A stretch of 64,000 bases of DNA from an uncultured Paracoccaceae bacterium (GTDB lineage: Bacteria; Pseudomonadota; Alphaproteobacteria; Rhodobacterales; Rhodobacteraceae). Shown here one piece after another: positions 49,344-58,267 of this stretch. The stretch's first letter is position 1. Every line of letters begins with the position of its first letter. The notes beneath the pieces were generated by a model, which saw nothing but the letters and a program-made list of their open reading frames with translations, did not search any database and had not been told where the DNA came from. The stretch is from NCBI GenBank assembly GCA_947498985.1, contig CANMMF010000010.1:1-64000 (forward strand). The letters run 5' to 3'. Made by a program: the position numbers and the translations under genes.

Positions 49344-51794
49344 CTAGAATTCCTCCCAGATCGACTCGCCAACCGCCTTCTTTCGCGACGTATCCTCCGA
49401 CGGCATCCCGTGCTCGACCGGCGCGATGGCGACCGCGTCTGCGCTGTTCCAGCCCAGTTCGGACGTGTCGGCATGGCTGCTGTCCAGCGCCATCCGGCTA
49501 TTCCTTGGGTCATCGGTCGATGCCGCTGAAGGCGCGGCATCTGCGGTCCCGGCGATGTCCTCTTCGCCATCATGACGAAAGCGGGACACGGAGGCGCGCA
49601 ATAGCCCGGCCTTCTCTCGCAGCTCTCGTCCCGAGGCCGCGCTCTCGTGGGCAAGGCCCGCGTTTTCCTGTGTCACCTGATCGAGAGAGGTGATGCCGCG
49701 GTTGATTTCCGCAAGACCCGTGGCCTGCTGCGCGGCCCCTGCAGCGATGCCTTGCGCACGCCGGGACACTTCCACGATCCCCGACAGGATCTGCTCGATC
49801 GCGCCGCCCATTTCCGACACCAGCTTGACGCCGTGCGAGACGCTGTCGTTGGAATTCACGATCAGGTTGCGGATCTCCGCGGCACTGTCGGACGAGCGTT
49901 GTGCCAGGGCACGCACCTCAGAGGCGACAACGGCAAAGCCGCGCCCGACCTCGCCCGCGCGGGCCGCCTCGACACCGGCGTTTAGCGCCAACAGGTTGGT
50001 CTGAAACGCGATATCTTCCATCACCTGGATGATCTGGCTGATCTGCTTGGAGGAGTTCTCGATTGTGCCCATCGCGTCCATGGCCCGGTTGCGCACATCC
50101 TCGCCGCGTTCGGCCTGGGCCTGCGCGTCGTTGATCGAGGACACGATCTCCTTTGCGCCTTCAGCGGTCGAGGTGACCGTGGTGGTGATCTCTTCCATGG
50201 CGGCGGCGGTTTCCTCCAGCGTGGCCGCCTGGTTTTCGGTGCGCTGCGACAGGCTGTCGGCGCCTTCGCTGAGCGTGCGCGCGTCGTCGTCGATCATCTC
50301 CGCACTGGCGCGCAGCTCGCCGGTGATCACCGACAAGGACGCCACCGTCTCGTTGAAATGCGTGCGCAACGCCTCGTATTCCTCTCCGAACGGCTCGTCG
50401 ATCCGGCAGGCCAGTTCGCCGCGCGCAAGGCTCTCCAGCGAGAGCCGCAGCCGATCCATGACCTGCGCCTGCTCCTCGGCACGGGCCTGCCGTTCCGCAA
50501 CCGCACGACGGCCTTCGGACAGATCGGACTTGAAGCGTTCGATCACCCGCGCGATATCGCCGATCTCGTCCCCGGCGTCGCTCTGCGCGGTCACAGTGTC
50601 GTAGTCACCTTCCGAGATCCGCGCCACGCTGTCGGACAGGTCCGTGATCCGCCGCGTCATCAGCCGCGCCGCGAAGAAGGCAACCCCCGCCACAAGAACC
50701 AGCAGGACCGCGATCTGGATCACGGTTGAACGCAGCAACAGGTATTGGATCGCCTCCGCCTCTGCCATGTCCATCTCCATCACGAGGTTCCACACCGAGC
50801 CCGCGCGCGCCAAGGAAATCGTGCGTGCCAGCACGGGATTGCCCGACAGCCCCGGCAAATCTTCCGCAAACAACGGCACACCTGCCCGCGCCGCGGCGAT
50901 CTGCGGATGATCGGGCAGGGTTTCGAAAATCGCGTGCCCATCGGGTCGCGGCGAGGCCGAAAGTGCCTGCCCGCTTTCGCCCACCGCATAGACGATTCCG
51001 GTCTCTCCCAGCTTCGCGGTGCTCATCAGCACGTCCGAGAGCGCCGCCATCGCCACCTGCAGCGCGACCACTCCAATCCGCTGACCGGCGGCATCGAAAA
51101 TCGGCATTGCCAGGAATTTCGCAGGGTCACCCGCGCTTGGCCCATAGGCTTCGATGTCACTGAAGGCGATGGCGCCCTGGTCAAGCGTCATCGCGTCGCG
51201 GTAAACCTGGCCAAGCCCGCTTTGATCATGAGGGCCATCCACGAAATTTGTCGCGAAATCGCTTTCCTTGAAAACCGAATAGACCAGATTGCCCGAGTTG
51301 TCGAAAAGGAACAGGTCGTAATAGCCGTTGCGCTCCAGAAAGGCGCGAAACTCCGGATGGTAGCGCAGATGCACCCCGGAATAGGCGGAGCCGTCCACCG
51401 CGGTGTCGAGCAGATACTTTTCGCCCACAGGATGCGGGTTTTCGGCGATGTAGAGCGTCTGCAGCCGGGCCGCGGGGCGTTCGCCGAGGAACATCCAGGC
51501 CCCGGCAAAGGCGCCGGCCGCCTCGCGCACGGTGCTGGAGACAGCCAGCGACCGGATATCGCCTTCGATCGTGTCAACCCAGTCCGTCAGGCTCTGCTGC
51601 ACCGACTGCACGATATAGTCGACCTCCGTGCGCTGCTGTTCCTTCAGTGAACGCGCTTCGGCGAAATAGGCGCCAACCGACACGATGAGGGCGATCAGCA
51701 CGGTCGGCGCCGCAACCGCGATCGGCATCTTGTGGCGCAACGGCATGCGCTGCCACCTTCTGCGGCGGTTCCTGGCAGGCATTTTGTCTGTCAT
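49344..51794 (-). CDS. Methyl-accepting chemotaxis protein with CheR-tether C-terminus
   Basis: 816-residue transmembrane chemoreceptor. TM1 at about 24-44, a large periplasmic dCache-like sensor domain (about 45-300), TM2 at about 345-370, HAMP (about 370-425), then a signalling domain with the hairpin tip '[47 protein letters not shown]'. The last five residues, IWEEF, fit the aromatic-x-x-aromatic pentapeptide that tethers methyltransferase CheR and CheB, on a flexible tail of about 80 residues. The ATG at 51794 is chosen, upstream codons being non-homologous. No che genes are adjacent. Ligand unknown. Confidence 0.93.
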   Translation of the reverse strand: MTDKMPARNRRRRWQRMPLRHKMPIAVAAPTVLIALIVSVGAYFAEARSLKEQQRTEVDYIVQSVQQSLTDWVDTIEGDIRSLAVSSTVREAAGAFAGAWMFLGERPAARLQTLYIAENPHPVGEKYLLDTAVDGSAYSGVHLRYHPEFRAFLERNGYYDLFLFDNSGNLVYSVFKESDFATNFVDGPHDQSGLGQVYRDAMTLDQGAIAFSDIEAYGPSAGDPAKFLAMPIFDAAGQRIGVVALQVAMAALSDVLMSTAKLGETGIVYAVGESGQALSASPRPDGHAIFETLPDHPQIAAARAGVPLFAEDLPGLSGNPVLARTISLARAGSVWNLVMEMDMAEAEAIQYLLLRSTVIQIAVLLVLVAGVAFFAARLMTRRITDLSDSVARISEGDYDTVTAQSDAGDEIGDIARVIERFKSDLSEGRRAVAERQARAEEQAQVMDRLRLSLESLARGELACRIDEPFGEEYEALRTHFNETVASLSVITGELRASAEMIDDDARTLSEGADSLSQRTENQAATLEETAAAMEEITTTVTSTAEGAKEIVSSINDAQAQAERGEDVRNRAMDAMGTIENSSKQISQIIQVMEDIAFQTNLLALNAGVEAARAGEVGRGFAVVASEVRALAQRSSDSAAEIRNLIVNSNDSVSHGVKLVSEMGGAIEQILSGIVEVSRRAQGIAAGAAQQATGLAEINRGITSLDQVTQENAGLAHESAASGRELREKAGLLRASVSRFRHDGEEDIAGTADAAPSAASTDDPRNSRMALDSSHADTSELGWNSADAVAIAPVEHGMPSEDTSRKKAVGESIWEEF

Positions 51795-52046
51795 GTCGGC
51801 GGCTCCGATCCGGTCTGTGACAGCGCAGCGACACGGACGGCCCCACGCGCTGCGACACAACCACCGAAATCTTGACGCGTGCTTAACCGCGGCCCGGCAG
51901 ATAGCTGCAATTGGAAACACTCACCCCCCTGCACTTCACAAAAAGGCGAAAATGTGCAAGACTGCTCTCTAATTGGTTGAGTTGTCCTGAATTTTCACTG
52001 CCTTTTCCGCCGGTCCAAGCCGGCCAGACCCAAAAGAGATCTGCCC

Positions 52047-53066
52047 ATGCCACAGGATATTCCCTCCGGGGATTATGATGCGCGTCTCGATGCGCTCGAG
52101 GCCGCCACCTCGAACCTTCGCGGCACCATCGAACGCATGAAAACGCCGTTCTGGAAACGCTGGAGCTTTCTTGGCTCGACGCTTGGCGTGGTGCTTGTCG
52201 CGACCGGCTGGCTCTGGTCGCATTTCGAGGACGATCCCGAGATCCCGCGCATGGTGCATTCGAATATTCTGATGTCCGACAAGGCCTTGGCCCTGACCAT
52301 CAAGCGCGGCATCGCCGGTGACGGCAGCGTGTCGCCGCTGGTTCAGCAGATCGGAAAACAGGTCGATCACCATCTGAAGACAGACGAGGTCGCTCGCGAA
52401 TACCTCTTTGACGTGGCCGCGTTGCAAGGCATCCGCACCTGGTCCGCGGCACGGCTTTTCAAGCGCCAGCCGGTGGTCGTGGGCTCCGTGCGCTGCCGGT
52501 TGCTGGCCGATCCGCTGCTGTGGGAATCGCTGGTCAGCATTTCGCCCGACACGCCCGAGGCGCGCCACATCGCGCGCAGCTGCTCTGGCGGTGGTCAGGG
52601 CGGCGGCACCGGTGGCGGCACCGGCGCGGGCACCGGCGGCGGCGAGGGCACAGCCCATGTGGGCGAACGGCTCGCCGGGCCCGACGCGCTGCGCAGCGTG
52701 GCGCATTTTGCCGATTTCTCGCCGATGATCCTGCCGTTTCAGGCCGAGGCCGGCGACGCGGTGGAGCTCGACATCCGCATTCTCGCGCAGCGCCAGATCG
52801 ACGAAGACACGCTGGTGGAAATCAGCGATGCCCATGACTTCGTCGAAGCCACGCTCTTTCCCGCCGCCGACATCACCTTTGATCCGCCGGTGCGGCGCAA
52901 CCGCCTGACCCAGCGGCTGGAACTGGCCGAGGGCGAAAGCGCGCAGGTGCTGGCAATCACGCTGTCAGACGAAGGCCAGTCCAAGGTGCAGGGGCCCGAC
53001 GGCGCCGGGGATTTCTACATCTACCTCTTCGCCACCGTCACCGTGATCCCGAAACCGCGGCTCTGA
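52047..53066 (+). CDS. Membrane-anchored protein with Gly/Thr-rich linker
   Basis: 339 residues, no recognised family. A short N-terminal coiled coil (about 10-30) precedes one membrane helix (about 42-62, 'FLGSTLGVVLVATGWLWSHF'). Then comes a helical region (about 65-175), a low-complexity linker of GGGT/GAGT repeats (about 181-205), and a beta-rich C-terminal domain (about 225-339, 'PFQAEAGDAVELDIRILAQRQID'). This suggests an inner-membrane anchor presenting a periplasmic domain on a flexible stalk. The next gene, 4 bp away, encodes an exported protein, so the two probably form one unit. Confidence 0.72.
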   Translation: MPQDIPSGDYDARLDALEAATSNLRGTIERMKTPFWKRWSFLGSTLGVVLVATGWLWSHFEDDPEIPRMVHSNILMSDKALALTIKRGIAGDGSVSPLVQQIGKQVDHHLKTDEVAREYLFDVAALQGIRTWSAARLFKRQPVVVGSVRCRLLADPLLWESLVSISPDTPEARHIARSCSGGGQGGGTGGGTGAGTGGGEGTAHVGERLAGPDALRSVAHFADFSPMILPFQAEAGDAVELDIRILAQRQIDEDTLVEISDAHDFVEATLFPAADITFDPPVRRNRLTQRLELAEGESAQVLAITLSDEGQSKVQGPDGAGDFYIYLFATVTVIPKPRL

Positions 53067-53070
53067 GGGG

Positions 53071-53757
53071 ATGGTGATGCCCAGTATTCTTCGCCGCCGC
53101 GCCGCGCTTTTTCTCTGCGCCGTCCTCGTCACCGCCGGCTCCGCTCAGGCGCAGAATGTCACGCTAAGCGCTGATGGAGCCGGTACCAAAGCCGAGATTG
53201 CCATCGATCTCGGCCTGCTGCGCGACACGGTCCCGAAAGGCGTGACCGGCCCGGTGATGAGCGACAGCTGCGGGACAACCGCCACCGTCTCGGACACACA
53301 GGTGGTGCCCGAACAGGCGGGTGGTGCCACCATCCGCGTGACGCTCGATCTCAGCCGCTGGCAATGCATCCGCGTCTCGGAAATGGTCTGCAAGGGCTTT
53401 GCCTGTCGCCCTGTCACCAAAGAGCAGCGCACCCAGCTCTTCGGGCAGCGCATCTATCTCAGCTACGCGCTGAAGCCGGGGATCTTGCCGGGCGACCGGC
53501 TGACCATCTCCGCCGACCCGGCCCTGCCCGAGGTCAGCCAGCGCGACCTGCTGGCCCGCGTGCCGGATTTCCGCCGGATCGATTTTGCGTTGCGCAACCG
53601 GATCTCCTCGGCGCTGGCGCCCACGGCCCGGGACATTCAGAACCGGCTGCCGGATCGTGACGAGGCACTGGAGCTCGAGGTGTTCGAACTTGACCCCTCG
53701 GAGGGTGTTGACGGTCTGAATTTCGAACTGCGCCAGTTGCCCGCCGACAGCGAGTGA
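53071..53757 (+). CDS. Secreted protein of unknown function paired with 52047
   Basis: 228 residues with a signal peptide (about 1-28, 'ALFLCAVLVTAGSAQAQNVTL'). The mature protein has four cysteines (in 'SDSCGTTATV', 'WQCIRVSEMVCKGFACRP'), which could form disulfides, and a C-terminal acidic region. No family is recognised. It starts 4 bases after the preceding gene, with a GAGGGGATGGTG start region, so it is almost certainly co-expressed with that membrane protein. The second Met codon (third position) could also serve as the start. Confidence 0.7.
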   Translation: MVMPSILRRRAALFLCAVLVTAGSAQAQNVTLSADGAGTKAEIAIDLGLLRDTVPKGVTGPVMSDSCGTTATVSDTQVVPEQAGGATIRVTLDLSRWQCIRVSEMVCKGFACRPVTKEQRTQLFGQRIYLSYALKPGILPGDRLTISADPALPEVSQRDLLARVPDFRRIDFALRNRISSALAPTARDIQNRLPDRDEALELEVFELDPSEGVDGLNFELRQLPADSE

Positions 53758-53952
53758 TCCGCGGCACCCCGCAGGGCTCGACCGGTTGACGGCCCCCGCC
53801 AACCGCATCCTCTGCGGTTCTGCCAATCCGCGCGTGCCGAGATGCCGCGCGGTCGCTCTGCCCCAAGCCCTGCATTACACGTACCCCGATTGCACCTCCG
53901 CCCGCTTGCAAGCTATATGCGCGGGACACCGGCGACACTCAGGGAGCACCTC

Positions 53953-55608
53953 ATGGCCAGCTATCAATATGTCTATCACATGGACGGCGTCTCCAAGACC
54001 TATCCGGGCGGCAAGAAAACCTTTGAAAACATCCGCCTGAGCTTCCTGCCCGGCGTCAAGATCGGTGTCGTCGGCGTCAACGGCGCCGGTAAGTCCACGC
54101 TGATGCGCATCATGGCCGGGATCGACAAGGATTTCTCCGGCGAGGCCTGGGCCGCCGAGGGCGCGCGGGTCGGCTACCTGCCGCAGGAACCGCAGCTCGA
54201 CGAGAGCCTCAACGTGCGTGACAACGTCATGATGGGGGTCGCGGCCAAGAAGGCCAAGCTCGACCGCTTCAACGAGCTTGCGATGAACTATTCCGACGAG
54301 ACCGCCGACGAGATGGCCGCCTTGCAGGACGAGATCGACAGCCAGAACCTCTGGGATCTCGACAGCCAGATCGATGTCGCCATGGAGGCGCTGCGCTGCC
54401 CGCCCGACGAGGCCGACGTCTCCACCCTGTCGGGCGGTGAAAAGCGCCGGGTGGCGCTTTGCAAGCTGCTGCTCGAAGCGCCGGAGATGCTGCTGCTCGA
54501 CGAGCCGACCAACCATCTCGACGCCGAGACCATCGCCTGGCTGCAGAACCACCTCATTGCCTATAAGGGCACGATCCTGATCATCACCCACGATCGCTAT
54601 TTCCTTGACGATATCACCGGCTGGATCCTGGAACTGGACCGTGGCCGCGGCATCCCCTACGAAGGCAATTACTCCGCCTGGCTGGAGCAGAAGGCCAAGC
54701 GCCTTGAGCAGGAGGCGCGCGAGGACAAGGCCAAGCAGAAGACGCTGGAGCGCGAGCTGGAATGGATGCGCCAGGGCGCCAAGGCACGTCAGGCCAAGTC
54801 CAAGGCCCGGATCAACGCCTATAACGAGATGGCCGACCGCTCCGAACGCGAGATGATCGGCCGCGCGCAGATCGTCATCCCCTCGGGTCCGCGGCTCGGC
54901 TCGAAGGTGATCGAGGTCGAAGGGCTCAAGAAGGCGATGGGCGACAAGCTGCTGATCGAGGATCTGAGCTTCTCGTTGCCCCCCGGCGGCATCGTTGGTG
55001 TGATCGGCCCCAACGGCGCGGGCAAATCCACGCTCTTCAAGATGCTGACGGGCCAGGAAGACCCCGATGCGGGCAGCATCGAGTTCGGCGACACGGTCGA
55101 TCTGTCCTATGTCGACCAGTCCCGCGACGATCTGGCCGCAAACGACACCGTCTGGGAGGCAATCACCGGTGGCGCGGAGCTGATCAAGCTGGGCGACGCC
55201 GAGGTCAACTCCCGCGCCTATTGCTCGTCGTTCAACTTCAAGGGCGGCGACCAGCAAAAGAAGGTCGGCCAGCTTTCGGGCGGCGAACGCAACCGCGTGC
55301 ACATGGCCCGCCTGCTGAAATCGGGCGGCAACGTGCTGCTGCTGGACGAGCCCACCAACGATCTCGACGTCGAAACCCTGCGCGCCCTGGAAGACGCGCT
55401 GGTGGATTTCGCCGGCTGCGCGGTGGTGATTTCGCACGACCGGTTTTTCCTCGACCGCATCTGCACGCACATGCTGGCCTTCGAGGGCGAGGCGCATGTG
55501 GAATGGTTCGAAGGCGGGTTCACCGATTACGAAGAAGACAAGAAACGCCGCCTCGGCCCCGACGCGGTAGAGCCCAAGCGCGTGAAGTTCAAGAAGTTCG
55601 TGCGGTGA
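53953..55608 (+). CDS. ettA: Energy-dependent translational throttle protein EttA
   Basis: 551-residue ABC-F protein that binds the ribosomal E site and gates the first steps of elongation by ATP level. Two cassettes: Walker A '[14 protein letters not shown]' and '[14 protein letters not shown]', signatures 'LSGGEKRRVALCKLL' and 'LSGGERNRVHMARLL', Walker B 'LLLDEPTNHLD' and 'LLLDEPTNDLD'. The start 'YQYVYHMDGVSKTYPGGKKTFENIRLSFLPG' is EttA-specific and fixes the ATG at 53953. No membrane domain, as expected. It stands alone with no operon neighbour. Confidence 0.96.
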   Translation: MASYQYVYHMDGVSKTYPGGKKTFENIRLSFLPGVKIGVVGVNGAGKSTLMRIMAGIDKDFSGEAWAAEGARVGYLPQEPQLDESLNVRDNVMMGVAAKKAKLDRFNELAMNYSDETADEMAALQDEIDSQNLWDLDSQIDVAMEALRCPPDEADVSTLSGGEKRRVALCKLLLEAPEMLLLDEPTNHLDAETIAWLQNHLIAYKGTILIITHDRYFLDDITGWILELDRGRGIPYEGNYSAWLEQKAKRLEQEAREDKAKQKTLERELEWMRQGAKARQAKSKARINAYNEMADRSEREMIGRAQIVIPSGPRLGSKVIEVEGLKKAMGDKLLIEDLSFSLPPGGIVGVIGPNGAGKSTLFKMLTGQEDPDAGSIEFGDTVDLSYVDQSRDDLAANDTVWEAITGGAELIKLGDAEVNSRAYCSSFNFKGGDQQKKVGQLSGGERNRVHMARLLKSGGNVLLLDEPTNDLDVETLRALEDALVDFAGCAVVISHDRFFLDRICTHMLAFEGEAHVEWFEGGFTDYEEDKKRRLGPDAVEPKRVKFKKFVR

Positions 55609-56206
55609 GCCTTGGATAGCGCCGAGCTTGCGCGGCGGATGCTGGCACCGCCACGGATCTTTTCATTAAGGATCTCGACCCGGTTTCCGTGCACTGCCTC
55701 GCCAGTTCTGCCGCTGAGCACGCAGCGCGACTGGCGCGCACATCAACCGGCAGAACTCTCAACGAATCTACCCTGTCAAAATTCCCGCACAGCAGTTTGA
55801 CGGCAATCAGGAAACTCCGGAACCGCGATAGGAACGCGATCAAACACACGCACAACCCGGACGGACCTTTGCGATGCCCGGAGACTGCGTTGGCCGGGTT
55901 TTCCGACGTGACAAATGATCATACTCTGTTCATCGTTTGATTTGACTGTGCCAAATCAGGACGGCCACTGCCCTTGGAAGCACAGGCTTTCCAAGCCTGG
56001 TATTAAGGAATGAACCGGAAAAAATTGATCGCAGCGTCGCAAGGAAGGTTGTTTCTGGCAGGATCGACCGGATTTCGCGAGAAGAAAGCAAAGCGAGACT
56101 GCGAGACGTGATTGGCGATGCCCGAAGACTGCAGGCAATCCGCCACCATCCCGAGACCGCCCCCCGCCCGCTTGTCCTGTCGAGCCGCTTGGCATGAGAC
56201 GACGCC
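55609..56206. other. Intergenic region, no gene seen
   Basis: About 600 bases between ettA and the REP/RAYT locus. The composition is less GC-rich than the flanks. Several short frames cross it on both strands, none with a ribosome binding site plus recognisable protein content. It may hold decayed sequence linked to the neighbouring repeat element. Confidence 0.5.
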
Positions 56207-56229
56207 GTAAGGTGGGTTTCCAACCCACC
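56207..56229 (+). repeat. REP palindrome, copy 1
   Basis: GTAA followed by the hairpin GGTGGGTT - TCC - AACCCACC (56211-56229). This is the REP type whose conserved head is GTAGGGTGGG. It points towards copy 2, forming an inverted pair. Confidence 0.85.
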
Positions 56230-56253
56230 GCCCCGCTGCCAATCGCGCAGGAA

Positions 56254-56276
56254 GGTGGGTTACAAACCCACCCTAC
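56254..56276 (-). repeat. REP palindrome, copy 2, inverted
   Basis: The hairpin GGTGGGTT - ACA - AACCCACC (56254-56272) is followed by CTAC, so the conserved GTAGGGTGGG head is on the minus strand. Its TAG (read on the minus strand) is the stop codon of the RAYT gene. With copy 1 it forms a BIME-like pair. Confidence 0.85.
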
Positions 56277-56908
56277 GCCACATCGCTGATCACGCCGCCA
56301 ATGTCTCCGCGCAAGGCGCCAGGGTCCACCCGTCCGGCCCGCATGTCGCGCTGCAGCGACGAATAAGGCCACGCCTCAGGGTGCTCCACAAGTCCATGTT
56401 TCACCGGGTTGACCCAGCAATGGCGGACATGCGCGCGGTAATCAGCCTCGCTGCGGATGTGGTGCTCCCAGAACCGCCGCTGCCAGATCCCGGCATCCTG
56501 CTTGGCAAGCTTGCTGGCGCTGCGGCGCGCGCGCAGCCGCTCTACGTCCTCAGGACGCGCGCCCTCCCGCTCCGCGGCCCGTAGGGTGGGTTTGCAACCC
56601 ACCTTCCTCCCCTGCGGATCCAGCCGCCCGTCCGCTTTCAGGCGCACAAACTTCGAAAACCGCGCCTTGATCGCGCCCCAGCGGTCGGCGTAGTTCGCAT
56701 CCCCTTCAGGCAGGGTCCAGACCGCATGCATGTGATCGGGCAGCACCACCCAGGCGTCGATCGCAAACGGACGGCGGGCCCGGGTCACGCGCACCGCCTC
56801 GCGCAGGATCTCGACCTCATCGAGCAGCAACGTGCTGCCGCGTTGCGCAAGGCAGACGGTGAAATAGACGGTTGCACCCGTGATGGTGCGACGCAGATAG
56901 CTCGGCAT
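56273..56908 (-). CDS. REP-associated tyrosine transposase (RAYT, Y1_Tnp), likely defective
   Basis: 211-residue protein of the RAYT/IS200-like family. HUH motif H59-x-H61 is in '[19 protein letters not shown]', and '[45 protein letters not shown]' follows. At the position of the catalytic tyrosine (Y115 of E. coli TnpA-REP) it has His (H163, 'VRHCWVNPV'). Compared with E. coli TnpA-REP it carries an insertion of roughly 43 residues before the GIWQ motif, part of which is the translated REP palindrome at 56581-56603. The ATG at 56908 begins the family ('[18 protein letters not shown]'). Either decayed or retained for another role. Confidence 0.9.
   Translation of the reverse strand: MPSYLRRTITGATVYFTVCLAQRGSTLLLDEVEILREAVRVTRARRPFAIDAWVVLPDHMHAVWTLPEGDANYADRWGAIKARFSKFVRLKADGRLDPQGRKVGCKPTLRAAEREGARPEDVERLRARRSASKLAKQDAGIWQRRFWEHHIRSEADYRAHVRHCWVNPVKHGLVEHPEAWPYSSLQRDMRAGRVDPGALRGDIGGVISDVA
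56581..56603 (+). repeat. REP palindrome, copy 3, inside the RAYT gene
   Basis: A full-length copy with head GTAGGGTGGG and the hairpin GGTGGGTT - TGC - AACCCACC (56585-56603). It is inserted in-frame in the transposase coding region, where it is read as 'KVGCKPTL' (about residues 102-109). Confidence 0.9.
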
Positions 56909-57146
56909 GCCACATCCAACACCCAAACCGGTTAAGATCGGGTGTGCGAGAGCCTGCGCCGGGGCCTCCCGCGCAGGGCGGCAAGATCCTTGCCTCATTT
57001 GCCCGACTCAGTCATATTTTGAAACGCTACGTTACCACTATCGCCTACCCTGTCTGCCCCGCGCCGACAGAGCACACGATACTGCTCTGACCACGCCGGG
57101 CCGTTGCATCCCCGCGAACGGTATTGAAATGACAGGAGAAATCACG

Positions 57147-57353
57147 ATGGCCACTGGCACCGTGAAATGGTTCAACACCACCAAAGGCTACGGATTCATC
57201 GCGCCCGATGGCGGCGGCAAGGACGTCTTTGTCCATATCTCCGCCGTCGAGCGGTCGGGCCTCACCGGGCTGCAGGACAACCAGAAAGTCACCTACGAAC
57301 TGCAATCGGGCCGTGACGGGCGCGAGAGCGCCGTGGACCTGCAACTGGCCTGA
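57147..57353 (+). CDS. csp: Cold shock protein (CspA family)
   Basis: 68-residue single cold-shock domain. RNP1 'KGYGFIAP' and RNP2 'VFVHIS' are intact after the start '[10 protein letters not shown]'. An RNA chaperone that melts mRNA structure. The ATG at 57147 has CAGGAGAAATCACG before it; an upstream in-frame extension is rejected. The 238-bp region before it is long enough for the structured leader usual for csp genes, but no specific element could be drawn. Confidence 0.95.
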   Translation: MATGTVKWFNTTKGYGFIAPDGGGKDVFVHISAVERSGLTGLQDNQKVTYELQSGRDGRESAVDLQLA

Positions 57354-57492
57354 TCCCGCTTTGGGACGACCCTTTGAACGTCGCCCGATGCGGCGGCGTT
57401 CACTCCGTGTCACGAGCCTGTCAAGCCCTTGATACATCCATTGCCGGAACCGATCGCGCTCCCCATGATTATATCATGAAAGGAGACGATCC

Positions 57493-57594
57493 ATGACCAA
57501 GCACGATCTTCCGCAGCCCGGCACCGCCAAGCCCCGCCAGCCCGGCCCCAAGCGCCCCGCAGAATATCGCTTTACCGACTGGGCGTCGCTCTGA
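57493..57594 (+). CDS. Small ORF (33 aa) with strong ribosome binding site
   Basis: A 33-residue frame that begins with ATG at 57493 preceded by AAAGGAGACGATCC, an excellent site. The peptide is Pro/Lys-rich and ends 'AEYRFTDWASL'; no family is recognised. Just upstream is the 13-bp palindrome ATGATTATATCAT (57464-57476), possibly an operator. It could be a real small protein or a leader; it lies between csp and the minus-strand DUF2478 gene. Confidence 0.45.
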   Translation: MTKHDLPQPGTAKPRQPGPKRPAEYRFTDWASL

Positions 57595-57751
57595 CCGTTT
57601 TCGCTCCGCGCCGTCCGGAACCCCGGTAAACGCGCTGACACCGCGGCCTTGCCGTGAGGGTCCGTCAAACCGGCGACAGCGATCAAACCGGCGACAGCGA
57701 CCCAAGTCCCGATCCGGCCAGGCCGCGTTATTCCCCCACGTCCCCGGCCCG

Positions 57752-58267
57752 TCAGGCCGCATCGAGCAGACCTTCGGTCACCCAGCCGAGCAATGCCTGC
57801 TCCGAGCAGGGTAACTCCACTGCCGCCCCTCCGCAAAATTCGAAAAATGCCTGCCTGTTGAGTTGGTTGAGCCCCACAAGCACAGGGATATTCCGTGCGC
57901 AGGCCTCGGCGATCACGTCGCGAAATCCGCGCCCGTCGGCCTCGTGCTTGCCGAACTTGTTCACGATCAGCAGATCGGCATCGGCGCGCAGCCGTGCCGC
58001 CACCTCTCCCACTGCCTGCTCCAGCGCGCCGGGATCGAGACGACAGCCCTTCGAGGCGGTTCCCAGATCCTGCGAGATGCGGATCACCGGCCCGTCGGGC
58101 AAGACCTGCACATCCATGTCGCACGCACCGCCATCGCAGCGCTCCGAGTTGATCTGCACCACCCCGCAAGGCCGGTGCCCCCGGGCGAGCAAGAGTTGCG
58201 CCACCCGGAACAGCAGAAGATCCGTGTCGCCCTTGCCCGGCGCGAGCGTGCAGGCGATCCTCATCAT
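57752..58267 (-). CDS. DUF2478 protein, last gene of the iodate-reductase-like cluster
   Basis: 171 residues, soluble. The DUF2478 pattern is clear: 'IACTLAPGKGDTDLLLFRVAQLL', 'GVVQINSERCDGGACDMDVQVLPDGPVIRISQDLG', 'LLIVNKFGKHEADGRGFRDVIAEA', 'IPVLVGLNQLN'. It resembles P-loop NTPases of the THEP1 kind but its N-terminal loop 'APGKGDTD' is not a standard Walker A. Relatives are often found near molybdate-transport or molybdoenzyme genes (from memory), which fits here. It overlaps the HEAT-repeat gene by 4 bp (ATGA), so the pair is translated together. Function unproven. Confidence 0.82.
   Translation of the reverse strand: MMRIACTLAPGKGDTDLLLFRVAQLLLARGHRPCGVVQINSERCDGGACDMDVQVLPDGPVIRISQDLGTASKGCRLDPGALEQAVGEVAARLRADADLLIVNKFGKHEADGRGFRDVIAEACARNIPVLVGLNQLNRQAFFEFCGGAAVELPCSEQALLGWVTEGLLDAA

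Noticed and set aside
55801-55860. LexA-type GAAC-N7-GAAC site
   Set aside because: Two GAAC words are separated by eight bases, not seven, and no SOS gene follows.
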